Source: FEB-7 sp963698265
GTDB taxonomy: Bacteria; Pseudomonadota; Gammaproteobacteria; Burkholderiales; Usitatibacteraceae
Direction: 5' to 3'
Assembly (NCBI GenBank): GCA_963698265.1
Contig: CAVOQC010000001.1
Location: 558,001 to 622,000 of the forward strand
DNA: 64,000 bases
Shown here: positions 1 to 9,160 of the stretch, piece after piece
Numbering within the stretch: the first letter of the stretch is position 1
How the letters are laid out: each line of letters starts with the position of its first letter
Made by a program: the position numbers and the translations under genes
The notes under the pieces: model-generated
Database searches by the model: none
The model's input: only the letters and a program-made list of their open reading frames with translations
What the model was told of the DNA's origin: nothing

Positions 1-3000
1 CACGTTTCCATAGAGGTCGCCGCCATAGACGTACTTCGCGGTGTTGTCCACGTTGAAGTTGTCCGCGTAGGCGCTCAGGTGGTTGAAGCCGGAGGGCGTC
101 GCGGCGGTACCTTCGCCGGTGTCGATCTTCTGCAGGATCGCGCCCGTGGCGACGTCCACCACATAGAGGTAGCCGCGCCCGGTGCCGGGAGAAACGTTGT
201 TCAGGCCGGAGGTGAGGAGGACCACCCACTTGCCGTCGCTCGCGCGCTTGGTGATGACCGGATTGGCGTGCGTGAAGCCGATGTCCGGGTCGCTGACCGC
301 GCAAAGCGTGGAATCCGAGCAGATCTCCCAGAGAACCTTGGCGGCTCCGGGCACGGTCACGTCGAGCGCGTAGTAGCCGCGGCCGCCGCTGTTCAGGCCC
401 GCGATGAGCACGGTCTTCCAGCCGCCGCCGAAGTAGGCGTCCATGAGCTGGGGCGAGCCGTCCACGTTGAACTCGTGGACCACCGACCAGTTCTCGGTGG
501 CAAGCTTGTGCAGCTTGGGCATGACGATGCGCGGCACATAGGCCCACAATTCCTGGCCGGTGTCGCCGTTGAGGGCGTGCAGCATCCCGTCGTTGGCGGC
601 GATGAAGAGCGTGGCCTGGCGGCCCGCATTCGCCAGCTTGAAGTCGGCGTAGGTCGGGGTCACCGCGTCCGCGAAGCCGAACCGCGGCGCCTTCACGAAG
701 GCGGGCGTGGCGTTGATCGGGTCGCCCAGGACGTGCTCGCGGGCGCGGAACGGGGGGCTCGACTCGGGAAGGGTGAAATTCTCGTCCTCGCGCCATCCGC
801 GCAGGTAGTTCACGAGCTTCGCCCCGTTGTTGGCCACCGTCTTCTGGGCCGCCGTGAGCAGTGCGCACTGGGAAAACGCGGTGCACTTGTTGTCGAAGTA
901 GGCGCGTTCCGCCGCGATGCCGCCGACGGCGGCGTTCGAGAGGTTCGCGTGGGTGAAGGCCTTGCGCTTGCCGCCGGCGGCCTCGTCGATCGTGAAGATG
1001 TCGCGCGAGTCGCTGTTCGCCGTGGTGCGCCCGTCGAGGAGCGCCTGGGCCGACCAGGCGATGGCGGGAAGGACGTTGCCGGAGGTCGTGTCGATGCGCT
1101 GCGCGACGATCTCGCCGTCCCATTTCACGGTACGGAAGGTGGAGCTGTAGATGAAGTTGTCCGTCTCCGTGATGTTCGGGCTCGAGGTGGCCGACGCCGC
1201 GGCGGCGGCCGTCTGGATATTCAGGGACGCAAGCGCGTTCTGCAGGCCTTGCGTGAGCGAGTTCGGATCGCCTGCGCTGAAGTACTTGCCGCGCCCGCTG
1301 ACCGCGGCGTGCCAGAGGTCGTCCAGGGTGCTCGGGTCGTTGGAGGACGGCACCGGCCAGTTGCACGTCCCGGAGGTCCAGGAGCAGGCGTTGTTGGTGC
1401 CCGCCTTGATCTTGGCGAAGTCGCCCGTGAGCGACGTCTCGTAGTCGGACTGGTAATCCATGAGCCCTTCGAGGCCGAGGCCCAGGGTGAAGGTCGTCAT
1501 GTGCTGGGCCGGATTCGGGTCCCTAGCCGACGTGGGCACGTTGTTGTCGGAGACCGGGCCGGAAGTGCGCAGGTCCGTCTTGTAGTAGTAGGCCGCCACG
1601 TCGGCGAGCGTGTTCGACGCGCCGTTGAGTCCGCCGTCGTACGCACCGTAGGCCCGCGTGGTGTAGCCGCTGTTCGAGTTGTCCTGGTTGCCCACGCCCG
1701 TGAAGCTGTCGTTCCAGTAGCCGTCCGTGGTGAGCAGCGTGAAGTTCTGCTGGCACGAATACTGGATCGGGTCGATCGGCATGCCGGAGTTGACTCCGTT
1801 GGTGTAGCCCGCGAAGTGCCGGCCGACGCGGTCCAGGGCGGTTCGGTTAGGCGTGCTCCCGTTCGTGCTCTGGGCGTAGAGCTTGGTGTAGAAAGCGAGC
1901 TTCTGGACGGAATCGAACTTGTCGATCGCCTGGTACTTGGTCGCCGTGACCGGGCTGTTGGGGTTGATGGTGATGAAGCCGATGCGGAAGCGGTCGCCGA
2001 TCGGCAGGAACGCCCGACCGGTGGCGGTCTTCATGAGCGACATGCGGTTGCTGTAGTACGTCCACCAGTTGGCGAAGTTCTGGATCTCCTCGGCGTAGGT
2101 GCACGAGACGGCCGAGGCGCAATCGGTGCGCACGGAATTGGGCCCCCGCGCGTAGCTTCCGGTGCTCGAGACGATGTCGACCCGCTTGTAGCGCCCGTAG
2201 CGCGGGAAGCGGTAGGTGCCGGCGGAGTACTTCTTCTGGCAGCGCGGCGTGCCGGAGGAGTTGCCGGACACGACCGCCGTGTTCACGGCGTCCGCGGCCG
2301 ACTTGCACCAGCGAAGCTCCGCCTCGATCGTGTTGGTCCCGCCGGGCGAGGCGCCGGCCGCCGTGGCCAGCACGCAGTTCACGAGGGTAAGGTCGCTGCA
2401 GTACTCGTGCGGGGTGATGTTGAAGTAGTGCGCGTTGGAGCTGCTGATGACTTCCTTGTTCCAGTAGTCCTTGGTCGGGAGGCCAACGTTGTTGCCGGAG
2501 GCTCCCCAGTACAGGAAGTAATTCGTGGTTCCCGTGAAAGGCGTGACGTTGTGGATGCCGTTCTTGCGGCACTTGGCCGGGTTGTTGAGATCCGCCCCGC
2601 TCGGGTTCGAGGTGTTGCAGTAGACGACCTCCTTGAACGCGCTCACCAGGTTGGTCTTGGGGCCGTTGAGATACGCGTCGTCGCTCGCGTTGTTCGGGTT
2701 GGCGTTGCCCAGGCTCGTGCCCGCGGAATCCACGCCCGGGCTGTAGGTGATGTCCGGGTTGTACCAGATCTTGTTGAAGACCGGCGCGTAGTAGGGCGCC
2801 TCGCCGTATTCCGGCGGGTTGCTGGTGGACACGGTGTTCGGCTCACCCGTGTTCGCGCACGGCGAGCTGCCGGTCGTCGAGGAGGTTCCCCCGGGCCCGG
2901 TATTGGTGCTCGAGGTGCCGCAGTTGGCACTCGTGCACTTCTTGCAGTTGTAGAGGGTCGAGCCGCCGCTCGTGCGGAAGATCTGGTCCGGCATGTAGGT

Positions 3001-3192
3001 CCACGCCATCGAGCCCGAGTCGTCCAGGATGTACATGAGGTTCGGCAGCACCGCGTCCGAGGGCGAGTTGGCCAGCGGCACGGTCGCGAGGTCGGCGAGT
3101 TCCGCATCCGCATGGCGTGCGGTCATGAGGCCGGCGGCGGCTACCGCGACGGCGGCTGCGAGGAACTTGCGAAGGCGTGAATGGGATGACAT
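1..3192 (-). CDS. pilY1: Type IV pilus tip/assembly protein PilY1, 3' end beyond window
   Basis: PilY1 is a large secreted protein linked to the type IV pilus tip and to the minor pilins, acting in pilus extension, adhesion and surface sensing. The frame is open for 1,064 codons from an ATG at 3192, preceded by CCAGGAG, and runs off the left edge. Residues 1-30 look like a signal peptide. A von Willebrand A-type metal site, DDSGSM, lies near residues 57-62. The last third holds the stretch ANDGMLHALNGDTG, typical of the PilY1 C-terminal propeller. It is the last gene of the pilE-fimT-pilV-pilW-pilX-pilY1 operon, 27 bp after pilX. The missing C-terminus prevents checking the calcium-binding loop. 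Confidence 0.93.
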   Translation of the reverse strand, partial: MSSHSRLRKFLAAAVAVAAAGLMTARHADAELADLATVPLANSPSDAVLPNLMYILDDSGSMAWTYMPDQIFRTSGGSTLYNCKKCTSANCGTSSTNTGPGGTSSTTGSSPCANTGEPNTVSTSNPPEYGEAPYYAPVFNKIWYNPDITYSPGVDSAGTSLGNANPNNASDDAYLNGPKTNLVSAFKEVVYCNTSNPSGADLNNPAKCRKNGIHNVTPFTGTTNYFLYWGASGNNVGLPTKDYWNKEVISSSNAHYFNITPHEYCSDLTLVNCVLATAAGASPGGTNTIEAELRWCKSAADAVNTAVVSGNSSGTPRCQKKYSAGTYRFPRYGRYKRVDIVSSTGSYARGPNSVRTDCASAVSCTYAEEIQNFANWWTYYSNRMSLMKTATGRAFLPIGDRFRIGFITINPNSPVTATKYQAIDKFDSVQKLAFYTKLYAQSTNGSTPNRTALDRVGRHFAGYTNGVNSGMPIDPIQYSCQQNFTLLTTDGYWNDSFTGVGNQDNSNSGYTTRAYGAYDGGLNGASNTLADVAAYYYKTDLRTSGPVSDNNVPTSARDPNPAQHMTTFTLGLGLEGLMDYQSDYETSLTGDFAKIKAGTNNACSWTSGTCNWPVPSSNDPSTLDDLWHAAVSGRGKYFSAGDPNSLTQGLQNALASLNIQTAAAAASATSSPNITETDNFIYSSTFRTVKWDGEIVAQRIDTTSGNVLPAIAWSAQALLDGRTTANSDSRDIFTIDEAAGGKRKAFTHANLSNAAVGGIAAERAYFDNKCTAFSQCALLTAAQKTVANNGAKLVNYLRGWREDENFTLPESSPPFRAREHVLGDPINATPAFVKAPRFGFADAVTPTYADFKLANAGRQATLFIAANDGMLHALNGDTGQELWAYVPRIVMPKLHKLATENWSVVHEFNVDGSPQLMDAYFGGGWKTVLIAGLNSGGRGYYALDVTVPGAAKVLWEICSDSTLCAVSDPDIGFTHANPVITKRASDGKWVVLLTSGLNNVSPGTGRGYLYVVDVATGAILQKIDTGEGTAATPSGFNHLSAYADNFNVDNTAKYVYGGDLYGNV

Positions 3193-3219
3193 GCGGATCG
3201 CTCCTGGAAGAGAGGCTCT

Positions 3220-3855
3220 TCAGATGCCGACGAGAACGCTCGTCTGGATGACGCTTACGGTGTCGCGCGGACCTTCCACGCGGGTGGTGACGCGGTAATA
3301 GAGCTGCGGCGAGCCGATGAACTGCGGCGAGCCGACCGCCATGCTGCCGCCTGCCGCTGCGGCGCTCACGGCGAAGTACAGGGCGCACTCGTTCGCCACG
3401 CCGGCGTTGGAGGCGTTGTAGGCGGTGTCTGGTTGCGTGCACATGCGGTGGATCACGTAGCGGACCACGTTCCCGGACGCATCGGGGGCGCCGCCGTTCA
3501 CCGCCACGGATTCTCCCCAGCTCGCGGCCTCGAACCAGTTGGGCTCCACCACGGGCCGGGAGGAGAAGTAGCCCAATCCGGTGTTCGTCGACTGCAGGGT
3601 CGCGCCGGAGCTGTTGTCCTGGAGCCATTTCGCCGCGTTCTGCGTGCCGCGGTCGGCGACCATGATGGCCGACTGCTTGAAGGCCATGTTGCCCGCGACG
3701 ACGAGGCCCGTATCGACGGCACGCATGAGCGACACGCCGGCCATGGTCATGGCCACGAGGACGATCAGGGCGATGAAGAGCACGAGCCCTTCCTGGGCGC
3801 GGCGCGCGGGAAGGCGGCAGGCGCGGTGTAGGGAAATTCTGGTCTTGTTCAGCAT
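3220..3855 (-). CDS. pilX: Minor pilin / pilus assembly protein PilX
   Basis: This 211-residue protein is a minor pilin that with PilV, PilW, FimT and PilY1 primes type IV pilus assembly in the inner membrane. The N-terminus has the PilX_N pattern: a short basic segment, then EGLVLFIALIVLVAMT as the hydrophobic helix, then AGNMAFKQSA. Unlike its neighbours it lacks Glu at +5 of the predicted mature helix, as is common in PilX. The ATG at 3855 puts the helix at the usual distance from the start; a longer reading frame upstream overlaps pilW and has no family support. It lies 28 bp after the pilW stop. Confidence 0.9.
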   Translation of the reverse strand: MLNKTRISLHRACRLPARRAQEGLVLFIALIVLVAMTMAGVSLMRAVDTGLVVAGNMAFKQSAIMVADRGTQNAAKWLQDNSSGATLQSTNTGLGYFSSRPVVEPNWFEAASWGESVAVNGGAPDASGNVVRYVIHRMCTQPDTAYNASNAGVANECALYFAVSAAAAGGSMAVGSPQFIGSPQLYYRVTTRVEGPRDTVSVIQTSVLVGI

Positions 3856-3883
3856 GGCCGGGATCCAGTCGGGTTCTAGGGCG

Positions 3884-5098
3884 TCACGCGTTCTGCGGGA
3901 ACCACACCATGTTGCGGATGGGCACCACCACTTCGAAGCTGCGGTACCGGTAGCACTGCCACTCGGTGGCATCGGCGAATGCCGTCCTCACGTCGAGGAC
4001 GATGCCGGCCGGAACCGCGGCAGGAGAGGGCGCGATCCAGCGCGGGTCGGCCGTCGTGGCGGTGCACAGCCCGGTGCCCGGGTCGCGCCGCTCCGGCGTG
4101 ATGCTGCGCGCCGTCACCACCAGCCGGATCGCGATGACGCGCGACCAGTTCGTGCCCGTTGCCCCGGCAGGCATGTTGTCGGCCCACTGGTCGGTGGCGG
4201 CCACGATGTCCACGTTGGCCACGGATGCAGCGGTCGAGGAGATGTTGCCGTCCCCGCTTCCGTCGTAGCCGTACTGCGCCTGGAGCTGCACGACGCCGTC
4301 GGCCAGCGCGAAGGTCGAGTTTGGCGCCCCGGGCGTGAGGTTGTTGATCGCGACCAACTGGCCGTTCTGGATGGCATAGGTCACCACCGTCGGCGCCGCG
4401 CCCAGGTTGTAGAGCCGCCCGCCGGTGTTCGTGGCCGGATTCCACGCGTTGTAGGAAATGTTGTTCGGCGCCGGCAGCCCGCCCGGCCTGTTGTACTCCG
4501 CGGGCTGGTTCGCGCCCTGCTGGTTCGTGTAGTTGCCGGAGTTGTGAATGACGTTGTCCGAGTTGCCGGGCGTGCCCGGTACACCGGTCGTCTGCGCCAG
4601 CGTGCAGGGCTGCCCGTTTTCCGCGGCGACCACGAGGTCGCCTTCCCGGAAGCCGAAGCGGTTGTCCACCTTGTACACCGAAGACGGGCTCGGCATCGTC
4701 TGCAGGAGTTTGGCCGGCGCCATGAAGAGGTCGGAGTCGCCGAATGCGAGGCGGATCTGGTCCGGCGCGCCGGCCGCCCCGTTGATGATCTCGACGGGCA
4801 CGAGCCTGAAGGAGATGGGCGCTGCGCCCGGCTCGTACCAGCCGTTGATCTGGCAACCGAGAAGCGCCATGTGGTTCAGGCCGTAGCCGGCCATGCGCGC
4901 GTCACGCTCGATCTGGAAGAGCCCGAAGACGCCGTTCTGCTGGGCGTCGCTGCCGCCGGTGGTGGTGCGCTTCTGGCCTTCGGAGACCGCAAAGACCTGG
5001 AAGATCACCACGGTGCCGATCAGGCCGATCAGCACGCCCACCATCACCTCGACGAGGGTGAAGCCTCGCGACAATCGGGGAAAACGGCCGTTTTTCAT
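3884..5098 (-). CDS. pilW: Minor pilin PilW
   Basis: This is a 404-residue type IV minor pilin. After a short basic leader comes the prepilin peptidase site RG/FTLVE with Phe+1 and Glu+5, followed by VMVGVLIGLIGTVVIFQVF as the membrane/assembly helix. The downstream QIERDARMAGYGL is typical of PilW, and the long, Gly/Asn-rich globular part fits its usual size. The start chosen is the ATG at 5098 (MKNGRF), which gives a normal short leader; upstream in-frame codons would run into pilV. It sits between pilV and pilX in the minor-pilin operon and should be translated with them. Confidence 0.92.
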   Translation of the reverse strand: MKNGRFPRLSRGFTLVEVMVGVLIGLIGTVVIFQVFAVSEGQKRTTTGGSDAQQNGVFGLFQIERDARMAGYGLNHMALLGCQINGWYEPGAAPISFRLVPVEIINGAAGAPDQIRLAFGDSDLFMAPAKLLQTMPSPSSVYKVDNRFGFREGDLVVAAENGQPCTLAQTTGVPGTPGNSDNVIHNSGNYTNQQGANQPAEYNRPGGLPAPNNISYNAWNPATNTGGRLYNLGAAPTVVTYAIQNGQLVAINNLTPGAPNSTFALADGVVQLQAQYGYDGSGDGNISSTAASVANVDIVAATDQWADNMPAGATGTNWSRVIAIRLVVTARSITPERRDPGTGLCTATTADPRWIAPSPAAVPAGIVLDVRTAFADATEWQCYRYRSFEVVVPIRNMVWFPQNA

Positions 5099-5120
5099 GG
5101 TTGCGTGTCCGGCAGGGTTC

Positions 5121-5561
5121 TCAGGGGTCGCTGATGAAGGCGACGGCGGTGTGGTTGCTCGCGGCCACGGCATCGGGCGCGCGCCAGCGGACGGTGACCG
5201 TCACCTGGCGACCGCCCAGGGCCGGGGTGACCACCGCGACGTCTGGCGGGTTGGCGGCACTGCCGGGCAGCATCGCGTAGACCTTGTCGACCCAGGCCTG
5301 CGCCGGGGGCGACGAGGCGGCTCCGGCAGCGATCGCGTAGTTCGCCACCTGGCCGTAGTTCGCGCCGCGGTCCACCCAGATCGCGCTGATGATCTCGTTG
5401 GCGAGGAAGGCCGCCTCGGTGCGGTAGCGGGCGTTGGAGACGTTGCTGATCGACACCGCCTGCATGGCGACCAGCGCCAGGATGCCGAGCGAGAAGATGA
5501 GGATGCCGATCAGGGCCTCGAGGAGGACCACACCCTGCTGGCTGGAAGGTTTAGGTGCCAT
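5121..5561 (-). CDS. pilV: Minor pilin PilV
   Basis: This 146-residue minor pilin has a prepilin cleavage site QQG/VVLLE (Glu+5 present), then the hydrophobic helix ALIGILIFSLGILALVAMQ. The motif SNARYRTEAAFLANEI that follows is characteristic of PilV. An AGGAG lies about 9 nt before the ATG. It follows fimT by 12 bp and precedes pilW by 22 bp in the same direction. By family knowledge it joins the tip complex that starts pilus polymerisation. The protein is a little short compared with some PilV proteins, but nothing looks broken. Confidence 0.92.
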   Translation of the reverse strand: MAPKPSSQQGVVLLEALIGILIFSLGILALVAMQAVSISNVSNARYRTEAAFLANEIISAIWVDRGANYGQVANYAIAAGAASSPPAQAWVDKVYAMLPGSAANPPDVAVVTPALGGRQVTVTVRWRAPDAVAASNHTAVAFISDP

Positions 5562-5573
5562 GGTCTCGGGCTC

Positions 5574-6107
5574 CTAGCAGGACCGGGGGTCGCCCGCGGC
5601 GACCTTCGGGTCACAGAGGCGGATCGCGCCCCCGGGCGGGATGAGCATGCGCAGGTTGCGGCGATCGGCCACCACCGCAATGCTGGGGTTGTCGATGTCG
5701 ACCTGGGCGAGAATCGGGGAAGCGTCCGCGTTCGGGATCACACGGCCCAGTGCGCTGAAGGTCACCGTGTCGGCGTTCGCCGGCAGGAGCGTGATCGTCG
5801 CGTTGGGCGAGCCCTCGTCGGCCGAACGGCTCTGGATCGGCGTGCCGTCCGGATCGATGAACGGGTTCACGCGCCACTGGGTGGTCGCGCCCCCGTCCAG
5901 CTTGAACTGCGTGGCCGCGTTGCGGCGGATCGCCTCGTTCTTGGCGACCTGCAGGCCCGCCAGGATCGAGTCGGCGGCGGTGCGGATCTGCGTGTTCTGG
6001 ATCCACGTTCCGTAGGCCGGCATGCCCAGCGCGAAGACGATCCCCACGATCGCGATCGAGATCAGGATCTCGATCAGGGACATGCCCGATTGCGCGGCGC
6101 GGCGCAT
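5574..6107 (-). CDS. fimT: Minor pilin FimT/FimU (GspH-like)
   Basis: This 177-residue pseudopilin has the leader MRRAAQSG, cleavage before MSLIE (Glu+5), and the helix ILISIAIVGIVFALGMPAY. The segment after it, TAADSILAGLQVAKNEAIRRN, is the signature of the GspH/FimT domain. The globular domain ends with two Cys that could form the usual C-terminal disulfide. The start codon shares one base with the stop codon of pilE (TGATG), which indicates translational coupling. In related bacteria FimT/FimU is a minor pilin needed for efficient piliation and, in some species, for DNA binding during uptake. Confidence 0.92.
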   Translation of the reverse strand: MRRAAQSGMSLIEILISIAIVGIVFALGMPAYGTWIQNTQIRTAADSILAGLQVAKNEAIRRNAATQFKLDGGATTQWRVNPFIDPDGTPIQSRSADEGSPNATITLLPANADTVTFSALGRVIPNADASPILAQVDIDNPSIAVVADRRNLRMLIPPGGAIRLCDPKVAAGDPRSC

Positions 6108-6538
6108 CAGCAGGAGCCTTTCCTCGTGACCCAGCAGGGAGCGGGCATCGCTGCGGGCGCCCATCCGGCGGCCGTGGCCGTCGTCTGGCGGAGGTTCGTT
6201 TCGTTGACCGTGAAGGTGAAGCCCACGACCCGGCCGGCCGCGCCGTTGGCGGTCGCGACATAGGTCTGCCCGCCGGATACGCAGGCGTAGCCGAAATTCG
6301 TGACGCCGGCGGGCGTGGCGGCGCCGCAATTGCCGAGCCCCCCTCCGTCATAGGTCCGGTTGTCCTGGAAGAACTGCTCCATGCGCACGCGGAAGTCCGA
6401 CAGGCCCGTGTGCCCCTCGACGAGCTGGCTGCGGGTGATGTGGTCGATGTACATCGGCACCGCTATTGCGGCAAGGACGCTGACGATCGCGACGACGATC
6501 AGAAGCTCGATGAGAGTGAAGCCTGTTGCTCTTTTCAT
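6107..6538 (-). CDS. pilE: Type IV pilin PilE-like
   Basis: This 143-residue type IV pilin has the class IVa leader MKRATG, then FTLIELLIVVAIVSVLAAIAVP with Phe+1 and Glu+5. Two C-terminal Cys (CWVTRKGSC) probably close the D-region loop. GGAGGAAAT lies just before the ATG. It is the first gene of the minor-pilin operon, with fimT overlapping its stop. Sequence alone cannot tell whether it is a major pilin or the PilE-type minor pilin found in minor-pilin operons. The position with fimT-pilVWX-pilY1 favours the latter. The 184 bp before it hold no gene. Confidence 0.9.
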   Translation of the reverse strand: MKRATGFTLIELLIVVAIVSVLAAIAVPMYIDHITRSQLVEGHTGLSDFRVRMEQFFQDNRTYDGGGLGNCGAATPAGVTNFGYACVSGGQTYVATANGAAGRVVGFTFTVNETNLRQTTATAAGWAPAAMPAPCWVTRKGSC

Positions 6539-6703
6539 GGGATTTCCTCCAGATGGTCCGAATACTAGGAAGCCCGGGCCCCTCCCGCCACTCGGCCCGA
6601 CGCGAGGCGCCGGAAGGCCGACGAACGGAAATAAGCCCGGAAAAGGCCGCTGCCCGACCTCCCGCGCGCCCTCCGCGGCCTCGCGAAAGGCGGTCTCCCA
6701 CGC

Positions 6704-6709
6704 TATAAT
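6704..6709 (+). promoter_or_regulatory. -10 box of tRNA-Thr promoter
   Basis: A perfect TATAAT sits 13 nt before the mature 5' end of the tRNA, which fits a start site a few bases upstream of the tRNA. No convincing -35 box is seen at 16-18 bp; the GC-rich stretch there matches poorly. Confidence 0.6.
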
Positions 6710-6722
6710 GCGCGGCTCGCGT

Positions 6723-6798
<76 letters not shown>

Positions 6799-6848
6799 CT
6801 TCTTCCCTGGCGCCGGCCGTTACCGATGCAACCGTCGTCCCCGGCGCC

Positions 6849-8357
6849 TCACTTCAGGAAAAGCAGGTAGGCGGGGTTGCGCGTCTCCTCCGCGTATTCG
6901 TAGCCCAGCTCCCGGAGAAAGCGGCGGAACGCGACCCGGTCCCCGGCGGGAACCTCCAGCCCCACCAGCACGCGGCCCACGTCGGACCCCTGGTTGCGGT
7001 AGTGGAAGAGCGAGATGTTCCACCCCGAGCCCATCCGCGCGAGGAAGTTCATCAGCGCCCCCGGCCGCTCGGGAAACTCGAACCGGTAGATCTTCTCGCC
7101 CGCGTGGGCCGCGCGACCGCCCACCAGGTGGCGGACGTGCTGCTTGGCCATCTCGTTGTCGGAAAAATCCACCGCCTCGAGCCCGGCCCGCCGCAGCTGC
7201 CCGATCAGGCGCTCGGTCTCCTCGCGACCGGACACCGCCACGCCTATGAAGACGTGCGCCTGCTTCGCGTCCGCGACCCGATAGTTGAATTCCGTGACGC
7301 TGCGCCGTCCGAGGAGCTCGCACAGCGCCCGGAAGCTGCCCGGCTTCTCGGGAATGGTCACCGCCAGCACCGCCTCGCGGTGCTCGCCCAGCTCCGCGCG
7401 CTCGGCCACGAAGCGCAACCGGTCGAAGTTCATGTTGGCGCCGCAGACGATCGCGACCACGGTCTTGCCCTTGTGCCGGCGCCGCGCGAGCCAGCGCTTC
7501 GCCCCCGCGAGCGCGAGGGCCCCCGAGGGCTCCACGACCGTGCGCGTGTCCTCGAAGATGTCCTTGATCGCGGCGCAGATCTCGTCGGTGTCGACCAGCA
7601 CCATCTCGTCGACGAGCTCCCGGCAGATCCGGAAGGTCTCGCGCCCGACCTGGCGCACGGCCACGCCGTCGGCAAAGAGGTTCACGTGCGGAAGCGTTAC
7701 GCGCCGGCCCGCCTTGAGCGAGGCCGCCATGGCGTTGGAGTCCTCGGGCTCCACGCCGATGATCCGCGTCGCCGGGGACAGGGTCTTCACGTAGGCGGCG
7801 ATCCCCGCGATGAGCCCGCCGCCGCCCACCGGAACGAAGATCGCATCGATGGGCCTCTGGTGCTGCCGGAGGATCTCCATGCCGATCGTGCCCTGGCCCG
7901 CGATCACGAGCGGATCGTCGTAGGGGTGCACGAAGGCGAGCCCCAGTTTCCCGGCGAGCGCCTTCGCGTGCTGCGCGGCCTCGTGGTAGCTGTCGCCGTG
8001 GAGCACCACCTTCGCCCCGCGCGCGGAGACCGCGGCAACCTTGATGCGCGGCGTGGTAACGGGCATCACGATCGTGGCGGAGGTCCCCAGCTTCTGGGCG
8101 CCGAGCGCCACGCCCTGGGCGTGGTTGCCGGCGCTCGCGCAGATCACGCCGCGCGCGAGCTGCTCCGGCTTCAGGTGCGCCATCTTGTTGTAGGCGCCCC
8201 GCAGCTTGAAGGAGAAGACCGGTTGCCTGTCCTCGCGCTTGAGGAGGATGTGGTTTCCCGTGCGTTTGGAGATGGCGGGGGCGGGTTCCAGCGGGCTTTC
8301 GATGGCCACGTCGTAGACGCGCGCCGAAAGGATCTTGCGCAGGTAGTCGGTTTTCAT
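6849..8357 (-). CDS. ilvA: Biosynthetic threonine ammonia-lyase IlvA
   Basis: IlvA converts threonine to 2-oxobutanoate and ammonia, the first step of isoleucine synthesis, in the cytoplasm. The 502 residues match the long biosynthetic form. The PLP-binding Lys is in SFKLRGAYNKM (Lys51), the phosphate loop is VPVGGGGLIAGIA, and residues from about 330 to the end form two ACT-like regulatory domains that bind isoleucine and valine. The ATG at 8357 has GGGAGA before it; a longer upstream reading is in the shadow of rpiA. The gene is divergent from rpiA with 42 bp between the starts. The C-terminal ACT pair separates it from the short catabolic TdcB. Confidence 0.96.
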   Translation of the reverse strand: MKTDYLRKILSARVYDVAIESPLEPAPAISKRTGNHILLKREDRQPVFSFKLRGAYNKMAHLKPEQLARGVICASAGNHAQGVALGAQKLGTSATIVMPVTTPRIKVAAVSARGAKVVLHGDSYHEAAQHAKALAGKLGLAFVHPYDDPLVIAGQGTIGMEILRQHQRPIDAIFVPVGGGGLIAGIAAYVKTLSPATRIIGVEPEDSNAMAASLKAGRRVTLPHVNLFADGVAVRQVGRETFRICRELVDEMVLVDTDEICAAIKDIFEDTRTVVEPSGALALAGAKRWLARRRHKGKTVVAIVCGANMNFDRLRFVAERAELGEHREAVLAVTIPEKPGSFRALCELLGRRSVTEFNYRVADAKQAHVFIGVAVSGREETERLIGQLRRAGLEAVDFSDNEMAKQHVRHLVGGRAAHAGEKIYRFEFPERPGALMNFLARMGSGWNISLFHYRNQGSDVGRVLVGLEVPAGDRVAFRRFLRELGYEYAEETRNPAYLLFLK

Positions 8358-8399
8358 GATTCTCCCAGACCGCAAGAATACCAATATATGATTCCCGCC

Positions 8400-9065
8400 A
8401 TGGATCAGGAAGCGCTGAAGAAGCTCTGCGCGGAAGCCGCGCTCGCCTTTGTCGAGGACGACATGATGGTGGGCGTGGGCACCGGATCGACGGTGAACCA
8501 CTTCATCGCCGCACTCGCGGGGCGCCGGTCGCGCATCGCCGGGGCGGTCTCCAGTTCCGAGGCGAGCGCCAAGCGGTTGCGCGAGGCGGGCATCCCCGTG
8601 CTCGACCTGAACGGCACCGGGGGCTGCGACGTATACGTCGACGGCGCGGACGAAGTGACGGAGCACCTCGCCATGATCAAGGGCGGCGGCGGCGCCCTCA
8701 CGCGGGAAAAGATCGTCGCCCAGGCAAGCCGGAAATTCGTCTGCATCGCGGACGACTCGAAGCTCGTTGCCGTGCTCGGCCGATTCCCGCTGCCGGTGGA
8801 GGTGATCCCGATGGCGAGGAGCCTCGTGGCGCGCGAGATCGTGCGCCTGGGCGGGCGCCCCGTGCTGCGCGAGGGCGCCGTCACCGACAACGGCAACGCG
8901 ATCCTGGACGTGCACGGGCTCTCCATCCTGGATCCCGTGGCGCTGGAATCGGCGTTGAACCAGTTGCCGGGCGTAGTGACCAACGGCCTGTTCGCCCGGC
9001 GTCCCGCGGACGTGCTGCTCCTGGGCACGCCGGAGGGCGTGCGCAGGATCGACCGCCCCCGGTAG
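8400..9065 (+). CDS. rpiA: Ribose-5-phosphate isomerase A
   Basis: RpiA interconverts ribose 5-phosphate and ribulose 5-phosphate in the pentose phosphate and Calvin pathways. At 221 residues it matches the family length. Visible motifs are VGVGTGSTV near the N-terminus (phosphate loop), DVYVDGADEV with the catalytic Asp pair, and IKGGGGALTREK. The start at 8400 is preferred over an in-frame ATG at 8388 on length. TATGAT lies exactly 7 nt upstream and there is no Shine-Dalgarno sequence, so the mRNA may be leaderless. It is separated from the main Calvin cluster by about 6 kb but supplies the ribulose 5-phosphate used by CbbP. Confidence 0.95.
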   Translation: MDQEALKKLCAEAALAFVEDDMMVGVGTGSTVNHFIAALAGRRSRIAGAVSSSEASAKRLREAGIPVLDLNGTGGCDVYVDGADEVTEHLAMIKGGGGALTREKIVAQASRKFVCIADDSKLVAVLGRFPLPVEVIPMARSLVAREIVRLGGRPVLREGAVTDNGNAILDVHGLSILDPVALESALNQLPGVVTNGLFARRPADVLLLGTPEGVRRIDRPR

Positions 9066-9160
9066 CCGTCATGTTCCGGTCACAATAGCGCCCTAGCATC
9101 ACCCTTCGGGTTCGTCCCGCCCCCGTGGCGGCAGCCGCGCCCCGGAAAAGGAAGCCCGCG

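Noticed and set aside
79..3180. Open frame of about 1,030 codons on the plus strand
   Set aside because: It is the antisense shadow of pilY1, has a low-complexity Arg/Val/Gly-rich translation and no domain, and arises from high GC at codon position 3.
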